DNA of 64,000 nucleotides from Viola odorata (lineage: Eukaryota; Streptophyta; Magnoliopsida; Malpighiales; Violaceae). This document shows, piece after piece, positions 1 through 11,624 of the stretch. How positions within the stretch are numbered: the stretch's first letter is position 1; every line of letters begins with the position of its first letter. Location: positions 21,810,579-21,874,578 of the forward strand of contig OY829542.1 in NCBI GenBank assembly GCA_963691705.1, read 5' to 3'. The notes under the pieces were generated by a model that saw nothing but the letters and a program-made list of their open reading frames with translations, searched no databases and was not told the DNA's origin. The position numbers and the translations under genes were made by a program.

Positions 1-1747
1 CCAAATCCAGAAGCGATTTAGCTATTTCTAAGGCTGAATCCACATGAGAAGACTACGCAGGCAATCCCGAGCAAGGAGTTATCATCTGATTATCCAGAAA
101 GCTGTCTAAGCTCACAACACTAGTCAAGAACTTAATGGTCATTCATTCAAAATGGTGCGATTGGCTATGTTGATAGCAATACTATTATCCAGTTTGAATA
201 CAAAAGATGTGGGATCAAAGTCACCAAGCCTAGTCCGCGCTAACAAGTTTGTTCGGGGGGGTAAGTTACCGAAGCTTTTCTCTCCATCCACCTCCTCGGA
301 AAATTCCACCATCAAGACACTACCGTCGCCAGGTGCCTTTTACAAATAGGACCCTTGACCTTACAGAAACATGACGAATGGGTGTTCCCCTAGGGTCCCG
401 ATCAACATGCTTAAATCAGTCCTGTTCTGTGGCATAAGGACATTCACGCCCCTCCAAGCTCCAAACTACGGACTCAAATTCGATCATGGTCAAATCATTC
501 ATGTGTCGAATTTGATCTTGTCACCGACGTCTCTCTTCCCAAGCAGTTGATCATAATCAAACGGGTATTAATTCTTTCAGGAGTGGGTAGCTTCTCAGGG
601 ATGATTATCCCCATGATTGAATGACCTTCTCTTCATCATCACTGTGGGGAATGAACAAAAGCTTCCCTTTGTATCTCAGTCAAGCTCACCAGCCTGGTGG
701 TTCAAAAGGGTTGTCATCTCCTTAGCCATCATGATTCTAAATGTCTAGCAAAAGTTCAACGACTACCAAACGAGCAGAAGCCTCAAGATAACATGTTGAT
801 CTCGTCATGATCATCACCTAAGAAGGTGCCACCAAGTTGAAGCTTCAGAGCCAAACAAGATCGTGGGTATCAAAAATCATCATGAGCAGAATCAGAAGGC
901 CTTGAGTCGTTGACACTGCATCACATCCTCAATCCTCTATACTTGGGGGAAAGCAAATTGGATGAGGGAGCCTTTGGAGAAGCCATCTCATTTGTCCACC
1001 TCGCACCTTGATCATGGCACGTACTAAATTGGTATCATTCAAGGTATGTCATTGTGACGTTGATCCACGCAAAGGCCCGACTCAAGCGCCAAATCTTCAA
1101 AAGAGCATTCTCCGAAATGTGGTGCATGGACTTCATTTTCTAGATCCACCACAACAGTCGCGAACCCTCATCAAAGGAGTTTCCCATCCCTTCGAAAGGT
1201 GAAGCAATGTCTTTCCCCGAGGATGACATCAAAAGTTAGGCCTGAACCAGTGCATTCCCAAAAGTAACCCACACAATTAGATCGGCTACGAAAAGATCGG
1301 TCACACTAAGTCCGGAACACCAAAATGCATATCCGCAAGATGTTCAACTAAAGCCATCAAGGTGCTACTCTCGTCCGGATATGAAATTCAGCACCAACAT
1401 CCTAGTGGGCAGCAGCGCCCGAGGGGATCCTTCATTCCTAGTCCAGCACCAACATCCTAGTGGGCAGCAGCGTCCGAGTGGATTCTTCATCCTAGGGGGC
1501 AGCGGTGCCCGAATGGATTTTTCTTTCCGCATCAACCTTCCTGCGGCCAGCAACGCCCAAATAGAACTTGCATTTTTGTTCCCTATCGGAATTTCAATGG
1601 TCGGTAACATCCAAACATAATTCCGCAAAGCATGAATGGGTCTCGACATCCGATCAGAATCATGACGTGCTTGCCAATAAGCCTCACTAGAAAAGGTAGA
1701 GTTTAAAACCTATTGATTACATTGTCTATTTTCCTAAATCGCCCTTC
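1..1747 (+). repeat. Duplicated segment R, copy 1
   Basis: This stretch matches 13,196-16,605 almost base for base once the 1,624-bp solo LTR in the second copy is set aside. The copies differ by scattered substitutions and by a roughly 32-bp block near 14,560-14,592 that is absent here near 1,358. Identity ends abruptly after CCCTTCA at 1,747. It has no credible coding sequence. It contains short internal repeats around GGGCAGCAGCGCCCGAG at 1,400-1,540, a motif that recurs at 19,680-19,840, which ties it to the 3' non-coding part of a Tat element. Confidence 0.85.
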
Positions 1748-2600
1748 AGTCCGGGAGCCTTTCCAGCCAGTTAAAAGTAGTAGATGTCAACCCAACATAT
1801 GCATGATATTGAAATGCGACTTTGTTCCACTGATTTCTCAAAAAAAAATTCCATTTGCAACTGATTTCTTAAAATTTCCCACAAATAATTTCTCAAATTT
1901 TTTCCACGTTTTACAAAGGATTTCTCAAATTTTCCACATTTTACAACTGATTTCACAATTTTTCCATATTTATAAAATCTCCGCAAATTTTCCACATTGG
2001 AAATCTTTTTCCACAAACTTTTCACGTTGGCAAGTTTTTCCAAAAAATCCCCACATTGGCAAATTTTTCCGTAAGTTTGTCACATTTGCAAATTATTCAC
2101 AATTTCCCCATACTTGCAATCTGTTTTGCAATGTCTCCATGCTTGCAAAGTTTTCATAATTTCTCAATATGTACAATTTTCTAATCGATTCCCACAATTT
2201 TTCCACGCGTGTCAAATTTTTCCACAATTTTTTCCGCGTGTCCAATAATTTTCGTAATTCTTCCCCGTGTGTAGTTTCTCCGCAAATTGCTCCAACGAAG
2301 GTAAATTTTCTTGCAATTTTTCACATTGACAAGTTTTTCTTAAAAAAATTCGATGTATGTAAAATCTTCTGCAATTTTTCACATGCAAATTCTTCCATTT
2401 TGCCTCAATTATTCATGTAATTCTCCATGTTTGCGATTTTTTTTTTTACGATGCCTACAATATTGTTATTGTACTTACCTCTTTTTTTCTCTTGCAGCGT
2501 GGAGACCTCGGGATGACCTTTTGCATACATAATTAAATCATTGCTTAAACTTATAATTATTTCACTTGTTTATTTTTCAGGGAAAACGTTGATCCTTAAA
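1748..2600 (+). other. Non-coding T-rich degenerate repeat belt before the gag remnant
   Basis: From about 1,830 to 2,440 the strand is a decayed repeat of short T-rich units of the type TTTTCCACATTxGCAAA. Near 2,500 it becomes recognisably homologous to the pre-gag segment of element B (GTGGAGACCTCGGGAT here, GTGGGGACCTCGGGAT in B), and it ends in a pyrimidine-rich stretch with TTTTTCAG at 2,573-2,580. Confidence 0.5.
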
Positions 2601-2641
2601 AGCAAACTATTCCTCGCAAGATTCATACGACTAGACTGCAA

Positions 2642-4225
2642 ATGCGCAAGATGGCAGAACATGTTAGAACGGAGGAGACATTGAAAGCCAAGATAACTGA
2701 ATTGGAAGAACAAGTTCGGGTTGCTACGGCAAAGGCTGAACAAGCTGAAAAAGAACGGGAAGAGGTTGATTTTCCGCCAGGTTTTTACCCCAGTTCTGCT
2801 CAAATGAGAAGGCCATCTGCTTCATCTGCAGTCGTTGTTACTTCCATACCCCAATTATCTCCCGGTTCATGTCAACCATTTTTCCTTAATCCAAATCCCC
2901 TTCAGCACATCACATCGGCTATCCCGAACGCTGCTGTTGTCACCGTTGGACAAGGTGATGCATCTCTCGATCCTCCTCTGACTGGGCCCATTCTTGATCT
3001 CGGCAAGAAGGGGATCCACCCCGAATCTCAGTTTTTCCTCCCGCCTCAGAGTCATCCCATGATCCATCCAGAGTCCCAGCACTTCCAATAGGGTAATTCC
3101 ACTCAATTCACCATTCCGGAGTCTCCAGGAACTCAACCCCCTAGGGCAATCAGATATAGCCCTGAGTCTCCTTTGGGTATCTGTCAACTACTGGTAAAGT
3201 AGAAGGTCTGAATATTGGCAGGTTGAGCCTGTTAGAAGAGAGAGTGAGGGCTATTGAAGGGACCAATCCCTTCGATCCTACAGGACCTGTGGACATGTGC
3301 ATGGTATCGGGGATAACCATGCCCCCGAAGTTTAAAATCCTAAAATTCGGAAAGTATACTAGGAAGGAGTCCTGAAACTCATCTCAAGATCTACTGCGAC
3401 AAGATTGCTGAGGTAATCCATAATGAGCCGCTGCCAATCCACTTGTTCAGAGAAAGTTTGGCCAAGCATGCATTGACCTGGTACATGAATCTGGAATTGG
3501 AATAGAATTAAGACTTGGAAAGATTTCTTTGACGCCTTCTTCAAACAATACAAGTTCAATATGGAAATAACCCTGGACCGTTCTGATTTGCAAAACCTAG
3601 AGAAGAGAACCAAAGAACCCGTGAAGGCGTATGCTAAAAATGGAGAGAACTTGCTGCCAGAATTTCTTCTGTTTTGGGCGGCAAAGAACTCGTATCAATT
3701 CTTGAGAACACTTTCCAAGCCTCTTACTTCACTCATCGCATCTCCAATTCATCCAGCAGCTTCTCTGACATGGTCCTAATGGTGGAGAGAGTGGAGCGAG
3801 GAATCAAATTTGAAAAGATCGTTGCCAAAAGAAACACCCAAGATGGCGCCTATTATAAAGGAAGATGTCAACTTCGTCTCCCACCAACCTAGTTATGGGA
3901 AATATTTTTCCTCACCTCAGTAAAAAATACCACAACCTACACAATCCAGATCATATAGGCCCACCAAATAACTAAAGCCATGAACCATGGGCACCTCTTT
4001 CAGCCCAGTAAAGGAAATTTACGAATATCTTGTAGCAACTGGGACGAATCATACTCACCCTAGTCCGACCTCTCCAAACCCTTGCCCAAAGGGGTTCGAT
4101 CCTGGTGTTGCGTGCACGAGCTCCGGGTCACACTTTAGAAAACTGCTCCGCCTTTAGGGAAAAGGTTCTTCACAGGGTCAAGCACAAAAAGATCTCCTTC
4201 GAAGGGTTAGCCGAAGGACTCTACC
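2642..4225 (+). pseudogene. Degenerate Tat/Ogre gag
   Basis: Gag would form the virus-like particle of the retrotransposon. The translated N-terminus (MRKMAEHVRTEETLKAKITE, then a coiled coil rich in E, K and A, then PPGF) parallels the first 60 residues of the gag-pro at 53,074-57,441. Further matches follow in shifting frames: the stretch with DMCM near 3,290, the FRESLAKHALTWYM block near 3,450, the block around VAKRNTQDGA near 3,830, PVKEIYEYLVATG near 4,010, and the zinc-knuckle-like CARAPGHTLENCSAFREKV near 4,110. Frameshifts and stops (for example TAG ending the first frame at 3,091) separate the blocks, so it cannot encode a functional protein. It ends at the junction with element C. 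Confidence 0.85.
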
Positions 4226-4436
4226 CTACCACCAGCTTTTGAATGAATGCTTTCCAGGCCCACGGTGGACCCATTCAGCTTATTCATTCAGCGGGAATAT
4301 CCCCAATATATTTGTACATTAGTCGAGCCTACGACTATAAACAAAGATGCTTCGTGGGCGGCAACCCACATTTTTTTTTTCAAATATTTCAATTGTTGTC
4401 AGTTTTAATTTTTAAAATTTTGAATTTTTGGGATAT

Positions 4437-5324
4437 TGATGTGATCATACCCATGCAAGGACCAATCACACGTAGCATGGTGAAGGAGTTAGCATTGTGG
4501 GTTGAAGCCGAGACAAGAAAGGAGCCATCTCAAGTCATAGAGAAGGTCTTCCTAGTGATTGCACATCAAGAAGGAACAAGTGCAATCCCTAACCTTTGCA
4601 TTTTGGGGAATGCGTTGAAGTGAGCTTTTGGACAAGCAAATGGAGTCCGATTTGAGCGATCATGGGCTTTTTGGAAACTTTAGGATGTTAGCTTTCATTT
4701 GAGACAAGTTTCAGCCAAATCGGACAGGTGGAGCAAAGGTTATGCGCATCGACATTTTGGCGCGCAGGGTGTAGCGGCATACCGCCAGGATGAAGGCTTG
4801 TGTGGCGATATGACGCGAGCTTCGGCATTGGCAATTCAATTTAATTGAATTTCTGGCGGCATACCGCCAGAGTGAGGGAGTGTGGGACGGTATACCGCCA
4901 GAGGGCCATAACCTAAGCATTTAAAGGCCTTTTTGGTACTTAGTATAAATAGATAGAGATGTTTTTCCTTTCTCTTTAGTTTTAGATTAAGTGAATTTGT
5001 TAAGTGAGTTTACTCCTTCCTTTTCACTCTAAAAACTCAAATCAATTCCTAAGAAAGATAGCTTGAGTGAGTTCTCTCCTCCCTATCTTTCTTTTGGAAA
5101 TCAAAGCTTGTAATCGAATATTGCTATTATTGATTATCAAGTGTTCTTTATTGTTCTTCAAGTATTCTTCGTGTTCTTCATCAAATCCATTGCATCTACT
5201 CTAATCGAAATCCATCCATCTTATTCTTATTGAATCTGTGTTTATCAAGTCTCTCTCCGGGCTAGATCCATCCAAACTCCGAAATACAATCAAGCTTCTA
5301 CAAATCGAGGCCTGGATCGTATCA
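4437..5324 (+). repeat. 5' LTR of element C
   Basis: Starts TGATGTGATC and ends CGTATCA, giving short TGAT/ATCA terminal inverted repeats, and is followed after two bases by the primer-binding site. The same sequence recurs at 11,438-12,302 with roughly 2-3% substitutions by eye. It holds a TATA box at 4,941 and several GC-rich palindromes at 4,770-4,900. Confidence 0.9.
4941..4950 (+). promoter_or_regulatory. TATA box of the element C 5' LTR
   Basis: TATAAATAGA in the middle of the LTR, conserved in the 3' LTR at 11,945-11,954. It is followed by a pyrimidine-rich stretch, as expected for the U3/R boundary. Transcription would start about 25-35 bases downstream. Confidence 0.7.
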
Positions 5325-5326
5325 AG

Positions 5327-5338
5327 TGGTAGCGGAGC
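5327..5338 (+). other. Primer-binding site of element C
   Basis: TGGTAGCGGAGC, two bases after the LTR. It matches 10 of 12 positions of the usual plant initiator-methionine tRNA primer site TGGTATCAGAGC. The identical 12-mer is the primer site of element D (27,916-27,927, minus strand), so this variant is a shared family trait rather than a chance mutation. Confidence 0.75.
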
Positions 5339-6407
5339 TTTTGGCTGCCCTCCGAGTGAGTAATCATATTCTAACCCATAGAAATCTTTTGTTCATCTTA
5401 TTATCCATGAAAATCATCTAGATCTAAGTTTTTGAGAAAATCTTTATTTCTCTTCGATTTCTATCCGAAATCTGATTGATCACCATTTCATCCATAGATT
5501 TGGGATTTTCTTCCGTAGAAATCATTAATACACCTCTTAGATCATTGTTGAAATTTTTTAGGTTTTGCCAATTTTGAGGTGCTTTGATCTTGATATCAAT
5601 TGTTATTAAGAACACCTTGTATTTGTGTTCATCATCAAATTTTGATCATCAAGGCCTGCCACCTCACCTCATTCCTAGCCAAGTATTGATCTAGCTTAAC
5701 CTAGAAGTCTTCTCATAGATATTTACTTAGCTTAACCCCAAAGTTAAGCTAGATATTTAGATCAAAATATCACAAATTGCGCTACGCGTCATACACCTCA
5801 CATTCGAACTACGTGTCCTATATACAACTCTTGAACTACTTGTCACACACATTTTTCACTTGTGCCATTTAACTTTCAAAGGAAAGAAAAGAAATTAAAA
5901 AAAAAATTTAATTTAATTATTTTGACTTGATAATTGATTTGGCAAAGTGGCGCCAAGAGCATTGTGATCATTTGTGTAGTTCTTGACTTGTGTGAAACAA
6001 TTGGTTTGTGTTTGGGTTTGTGGTTGTGTTTGATTGAGTAGGAAAGTGTATACTTGTTCGTCCTTCCGAAATTTGCCTTCTTTCAAAACCGAGTTGTCTT
6101 GTACTCCTTACCCTAGCCTTCTTAATTGAGTCCTGGTGCTTGAGCTTGAAGCTTGCGGGTAGTTGTGGTATAACTTGAGAGATTTGGGAGTGCAATTTTT
6201 TTCGAGTATTCAAAACACGAGTGTTAAAACACGCGAGGGAGAGATAATTTTCCTAACTTTTGTTTAAGTGTGCAGGTACACGGAACCTAGAAGTTGAGTG
6301 ATTGTGAGCTTGTCTTTCACGAGAGATTTAAACATGAGAGTTTAAACACGTGAGGAAGGGTTTATTTACTAACATTTGTTGAAGTGTGCAGGTACCTTTG
6401 AATTAAG
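5339..6407 (+). other. Untranslated leader of element C
   Basis: About 1.07 kb between the primer-binding site and the gag start with no credible reading frame. It contains two related blocks ending GTGTGCAGGTAC (near 6,270 and 6,390), the second lying just before the gag ATG at 6,408. Confidence 0.7.
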
Positions 6408-8220
6408 ATGTCTGACAAAAGTATGTCTGGTACCGAGTCTCACAAGTTTAGGACGGCCGAGGCCCTTGGCCAGATCATGGCTACCCTAGCTGACATGAAA
6501 CTAGAAATGGCCAAGTCCAATGCGTGCCACGACTGGGTAGAGGCGACTATCAAGTCCGGCGGAGGAACTACTCCTCCCATGGCCAATCCCACCGATAAAT
6601 CCACTCCTCCCGCACCCCACAAGCTACCCCCTAAACCCCACGTTGACTCGAGTAAGGAACAAGTCACGAGTGAGACCTACGTAGAAGGCCATGTGAGTGA
6701 ATGGGATGAGGGTAATCAATCGGGAGAGGAGCACGAGGGGGGAGCCAACCGGGGCTTCCCAAATGTTCTTACCCCCTCTCCCACACCTTGCAGTGAGTGA
6801 GGACCAAATGAATGCCATTCGGAAAAGGTATCCCTCGGGTAAGAATGGCCTCTCGGTACTACCTATTTCTAGTGAGGTGCCTTTGACCATGGTTCGAAAT
6901 AGGCGACGCCGCCACACGGACCTTCTCGCGTCCAGCAGTCATCCCATAGTCCCTCATTATCATGCGAGGACTACACCTTACCAAGCACATGAGTTCTATG
7001 AAAATGTTTATGAAGAAGCCAACGATGACTTCGAAGAGCTTGATAGGCATGATAGGGAAAGTAAACCGCAAGGACGAGTGCCATCTTTTGGAGAACACCT
7101 TAGGGGGGCGCAAGAACCTAAGATTGATGACAACCTAAGTGGGATTAAGGTACAAATCCCCACCTTTGCAGACAGCACCGATCCTTCGGAGTATCTTAAG
7201 TGGGAAGGAAAAATCCAACGCATCTTCCATTGCCACCGGTATTCCGAGGACAAGAAGATAAAGCTAGCGGCCATGGAATTTGATGGCTATGCCATTAGTT
7301 GGTGGGAGAAAGTGATTAGAGGAAGAGGAGATGTGAATGTTATTTCTACTTGGGAAGAAATGAAGCAAGTGATGAGAGCTAGGTTTGTACCCGCTAACTA
7401 CAAACGGGAATTGCGAAACAAGTTGCAAGGTCTTCAACAAGGCACCAAATCAGTTGGTGAGTATTTCAACGACTTGGAAGAGCTTCTTACCAAGACCGAC
7501 ACCGAGGAAAGTGAGGAAAACACCATTGCACGTTTCCTCAATGGTGTCAATGAAAAGGTTAGATACAAACTTGAACTCAAGGAATTTGATCAATTGCAAC
7601 CTATGCTACACTATGCACAAAAAGTGGAGGCACATGATGCCTCAAAGAAGAAATCTTACCCAAACCGAAATACACCCCAACCCTATTCCTCTAGACCCCC
7701 TTGGAAAACCTACTCCAAGGACCCACCCACACCAAAAGACACCAAAACCTACCCGCCCTCCAAAACCGAGACAAACAACCCAAAACCATACACTCCTTAC
7801 ACCAAGAACAACCCCACTACAACCCCAAATGAACCAAGAAAATTCTCCTCCAACATCGAGTGTTTCAAGTGCCATGGGAGAGGACACATTTCCTCCCAAT
7901 GTCCTAATCGGAGAGTGATAGTAATTCAAGAGGGTCATTATGAGACCGAGAGTGAGAATGAAGAGAATGGAGGTGAGAGTAAGGGGGAGGAAGAAGCCGA
8001 GAGTAGTGAGGAGGAAGTAATACCATCCTCGGCCATGACACTAGTTGTGAGGCGGAGCATGAGTGCTCTAGCCAAGGAGGAGGCCGTGGGTGATGAGCAA
8101 AGGGAGAACCTATTTCACTCTAGGTGTGAGATAAAGGGTGAGATAGCTTCCCTCATCGTGGACAACGGGAGTGTTGTAGATGTGGCTAGCCATCTATTAG
8201 TGCACAAGCTTGGTTATTAG
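6408..8220 (+). pseudogene. Element C gag and protease, frameshifted
   Basis: Gag capsid/nucleocapsid plus aspartic protease of a Ty3/gypsy element. The N-terminus starts at ATG 6,408. The frame is lost between about 6,700 and 6,800 and continues in the next frame to 8,220. Visible in the second frame: the Retrotrans_gag core (WWEKVIRGRG, then the FVPANYKRELRNKL region, about 7,140-7,640), a Pro/Lys/Thr-rich linker, a CCHC zinc knuckle CFKCHGRGHISSQC at 7,861-7,902, an acidic stretch, and the protease active-site segment [13 protein letters not shown] near 8,155 (DNGS in place of DSGA/DTGA). The stop at 8,218-8,220 is caused by a 20-bp tandem duplication, not by a natural gag end. Confidence 0.92.
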
Positions 8221-8235
8221 TGCACAAGCTTGGTT
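8196..8235 (+). repeat. 20-bp perfect tandem duplication breaking the element C polyprotein
   Basis: ATTAGTGCACAAGCTTGGTT occurs at 8,196-8,215 and again immediately at 8,216-8,235. Twenty is not a multiple of three, so the second unit shifts the frame and brings in the TAG at 8,218. The gag-pro frame upstream and the pol frame downstream are the same frame when one unit is discounted. Confidence 0.95.
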
Positions 8236-11200
8236 TGCCTACAACCCCACACCCCAAACCCTACTCCTTGCATTGGTTTAATGACCACGGTGAGGTGAAG
8301 GTGAAGGAGCAAGTGCTAGTTACCTTCAAGCTAGGGGGATATGAAGATGAAAGGTTGTTTGATGTTGTCCCCATGGACGCGAGTCACCCCATCCTTGGTC
8401 GCCCATGGCAATTTGATAGATGGGTGGTGCATGATGGCCGAACCAACCAACTCCGCCTAACCTACCTTGGTAAGAAGTTCAATATCATTCCCCTCTCGCC
8501 CGCGCAAGTCCGTAAAGACCAATTGCGCATGGAAAAGGCAAGTGCCGAGTTCCAATTAGGAAGAAAAATGAGGGAGAGGAGTGGAGTGAAAAATGTGAGT
8601 GATGAGTTAAAAACAAACCATGACAAGAGCAAGCATGGTAGAGAGAGTGAAGCTAAACACTTGAGCATTTTAGCAAAGGGTAAGGATGTGAGGCGAGCGA
8701 TTATGACTAACAAGAGGTGTCTTGTATTACGCTACAAGGATCATTGTTTGAGTGCTTTGACTAACCCCCCTTCTTCTCTACCAAGCCCAATTGTTTCCCT
8801 CTTGCAGGAATATGATGATGTCTTTCCCTCGGAGATACCTATCGGACCTCCTCCCATCCGCTGGATAGAGTATCGCATTGACCTAGTTCCGGGCGTGACC
8901 TTACCAAACAGGCCCGCCTATCGATGTAATCCCGAGGAGACAAAGGAGCTCCAAAGGCAAGTTGATGATTTGTTAAGCAAGGGCCACATCAAGGAGAGTA
9001 TGTCCCCTTGCACGGTACCCGTGTTGCTAGTGCCAAAGAAGGATGGCACATGGAGGATGTGTGTTGATTGTCGAGCAATCAACAAGATCACCGTGAGATA
9101 TAGGCACCCCATTCCCCGCCTAGACGACATGTTAGATGAGCTAAGCGGGAGCAAGGTGTATTCTAAAATAGACCTTATGAGTGGATACCACCAGATTCGG
9201 ATGCACGAAGGAGACGAGTGGAAAACCGCCTTCAAAACCAAGCACGGTTTGTACGAATGGATGGTAATGCCATTCGGTCTTTCCAACGCTCCTAGTACCT
9301 TTATGAGATTAATGAATTATGTCTTGCGTGAATTCATTGGTAAATATGTGGTAGTCTATTTTGACGATATACTAGTATATAGCCCCTCTCTTGAGAAGCA
9401 TGCAATACACTTGTGTAGCATACTTGACACCTTGCGCACACACCAACTATATGCAAAACTTGTTAAATGTGAGTTTTGTTTGGATAGAGTACACTTTCTT
9501 GGTTTTGTTGTGAGTGTAGGAGGTGTGCAAGTTGACGAAGAGAAGGTAAAGGCTATCCGAGAGTGGCCTAGTCCGAAGAATGCTAGCGAGGTGAGGTCTT
9601 TCCATGGCCTAGCGAGTTTCTATCGCCGCTTTGTGCTAAACTTCTCAACAATTGCCGCACCCCTCAATGAACTTACCAAGAAGAATGTGGTCTTTGAATG
9701 GGGGGAGAGGCAAAAAGAGGCTTTCAAGGAGCTTAAGGAGAGGCTAATGCAATCGCCCGTGCTAGCACTACCGAACTTCACCAAAGCCTTTGAGTTGGAG
9801 TGTGATGCGAGTGGAATTGGACTAGGAGTTGTCCTCACCCAAGAGGGTCGACCCATCGCCTACTTTAGCGAGAAGCTAAATGGAGCTCAACTCAACTATT
9901 CGACATATGACCAAGAGCTCTACGCATTAGTGAGGTCACTCATGGTGTGAGAACATTATTTGTTGCCCAACCAATTCGTCATCCACACGGATCATTTGAG
10001 CTTGAAGTTCCTCCAAGGCCAAGCGAAGCTCAACAAAAGGCACTCGAAATGGATGGAATTTCTAGAGGCTTTTCCCTACACCATCAAATACAAGCAAGGC
10101 AAGGAGAATGTAGTGGCTGACGCACTCTCCCGAAGGTATGCTCTCATGAACTCACTAGATGCACAAATAGTTGGATTTGCCCAATTAATTGAACTATATG
10201 AGCATGATGAGGATTTTAGGGAGATTTATGCTACATGTGCTCACGGAACACATTTGCACTTCATTAGACATGATAAATTCCTATTTAAGCATGGTAGGTT
10301 GTGCATACCCCGCTCTAGTATTAGAGAATTGCTTGTTTTAGAAGCTCATGGTGGAGCCTTAAGTGGGCACTTTGGTATTGCCAAAACCTTGCATGTTTTG
10401 AAGTCCCATTTCTTTTGGCCACGAATGAAGGTAGATGTGAATAAAATTGTAGGTAGATGTGTTATTTGTAGGACATCTAAATCCATGTCCAAAAATCATG
10501 TAATGCATATGCCCCTTCCCGTTGCCCAACACCCGTGGGTAGATCTATCCATGGATTTTGTGTTAGGATTGCCTAGGTCTACACATGGTAATGACTCTAT
10601 CTTTGTTGTGGTTGACCATTTTTCAAAAATGGCACACTTTATACCATGCTCTAAGACACACGACTCCACACGCATTGCTCATTTATTTTTTCAGCATGTT
10701 GTGTGTCTCCATGGTATGCCTAAGAGTATTGTAAGTGATAGGGATACCAAATTTTTAAGCCATTTTTGGCGAACCTTATGGACGACGTTAGGTACTAAAC
10801 TTCTCTTCTCTACCACATGTCATCCCCAAACTGATGGGCAAACGGAGGTGGTGAATAGGATTTTAGGATCACTACTTCGTACCACGATTAGTAAGCATAA
10901 ATTGAAGTGGGAAGATTGCCTTCCATTTGCTGAATTTGCTTATAATCATGCTTATCATTCTTCAATTGGATTTTCCCCTTTTGAGGTGGTGTACGGGTTC
11001 AAATCCTTAACCCCTCTTGACCTCTTACCTTTGCCCTTGAGTTCTCTTAAGTGTGTAGATGGAGACACCAAAGCCGCCACAGTCAAGAAGCTCCATGAGC
11101 AAGTCCGCGACAACATTGAGAAAATGAATGAGCGGGAAAAGACCAAACGTAACAAAGGCAAGACGCCTACTGACTTTGAAGTCGGGCAATGGGTTTGGCT

Positions 11201-11624
11201 TCATTGGCGAAAGGAACGGTTTCCTAACCAAAGGCGGGGCAAGCTAAGTCCCCGAGGTGATGGGCCTTTCCAAATCCTCCACCGCGTCAACTCCAACGCC
11301 TATGTCATTGAAATCCCAAGTGAGTATGGTCCAATAAGCAACACGTTTAACATTAATGACATAGCTCTTTGCGATAAAGGTACCATGGCTGCTCAAGAAA
11401 TGGATTCGAGGACGAATCCTTCCAAAGGAGGAGGAGATGATGTGATCATACCCATGCAAGGACCAATCACATGTAGCATGGTGAAGGAGTTAGCATTGTG
11501 GGTTGAAGCCGAGACAATAAAGGAGCCATCTCAAGTCATAGAGAAGGTCTTCCTAGTGATTGCACATCAAGAAGGAACAAGTGCAATCCCTAACCCTTAC
11601 ATTTTGGGGAATACGTTGAAGTGA
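8220..11624 (+). pseudogene. Element C pol (protease tail, RT, RNase H, integrase) with a nonsense codon
   Basis: Reverse transcribes and integrates element C. After the protease tail (ILGRPWQFD near 8,390) come RT ([20 protein letters not shown] near 9,030; YFDD catalytic motif in [11 protein letters not shown] near 9,360), RNase H ([12 protein letters not shown] near 9,795), the integrase HHCC finger (ending GRCVICRTSK near 10,455), and the DDE core (SMDFVLGLP near 10,550, VSDRDTKF near 10,735, QTDGQTEVVNR near 10,835). A TGA at 9,948-9,950 interrupts RNase H where related proteins have Trp (LMV-W-EHYLLPNQ); the frame then resumes to 11,624. The C-terminus passes DSRTNPSKGGGDD, crosses the polypurine tract and reads about 60 codons into the 3' LTR. 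No chromodomain is visible. Confidence 0.95.
11424..11437 (+). other. Polypurine tract of element C
   Basis: AAAGGAGGAGGAGA directly before the TGATGTGATC start of the 3' LTR. It would prime plus-strand DNA synthesis, and it is also coding (Lys-Gly-Gly-Gly-Asp) in the pol frame. Confidence 0.8.

Noticed and set aside
4243..4623. 126-codon frame spanning the A/C junction
   Set aside because: A fusion of unrelated sequence left of element C with the LTR-encoded pol tail; the start lies in the decayed host element.
9950..11624. Chromodomain at the C-terminus of element C integrase
   Set aside because: After the integrase C-terminal barrel the sequence is DSRTNPSKGGGDD and the LTR-encoded tail; no chromodomain aromatic pattern is visible.
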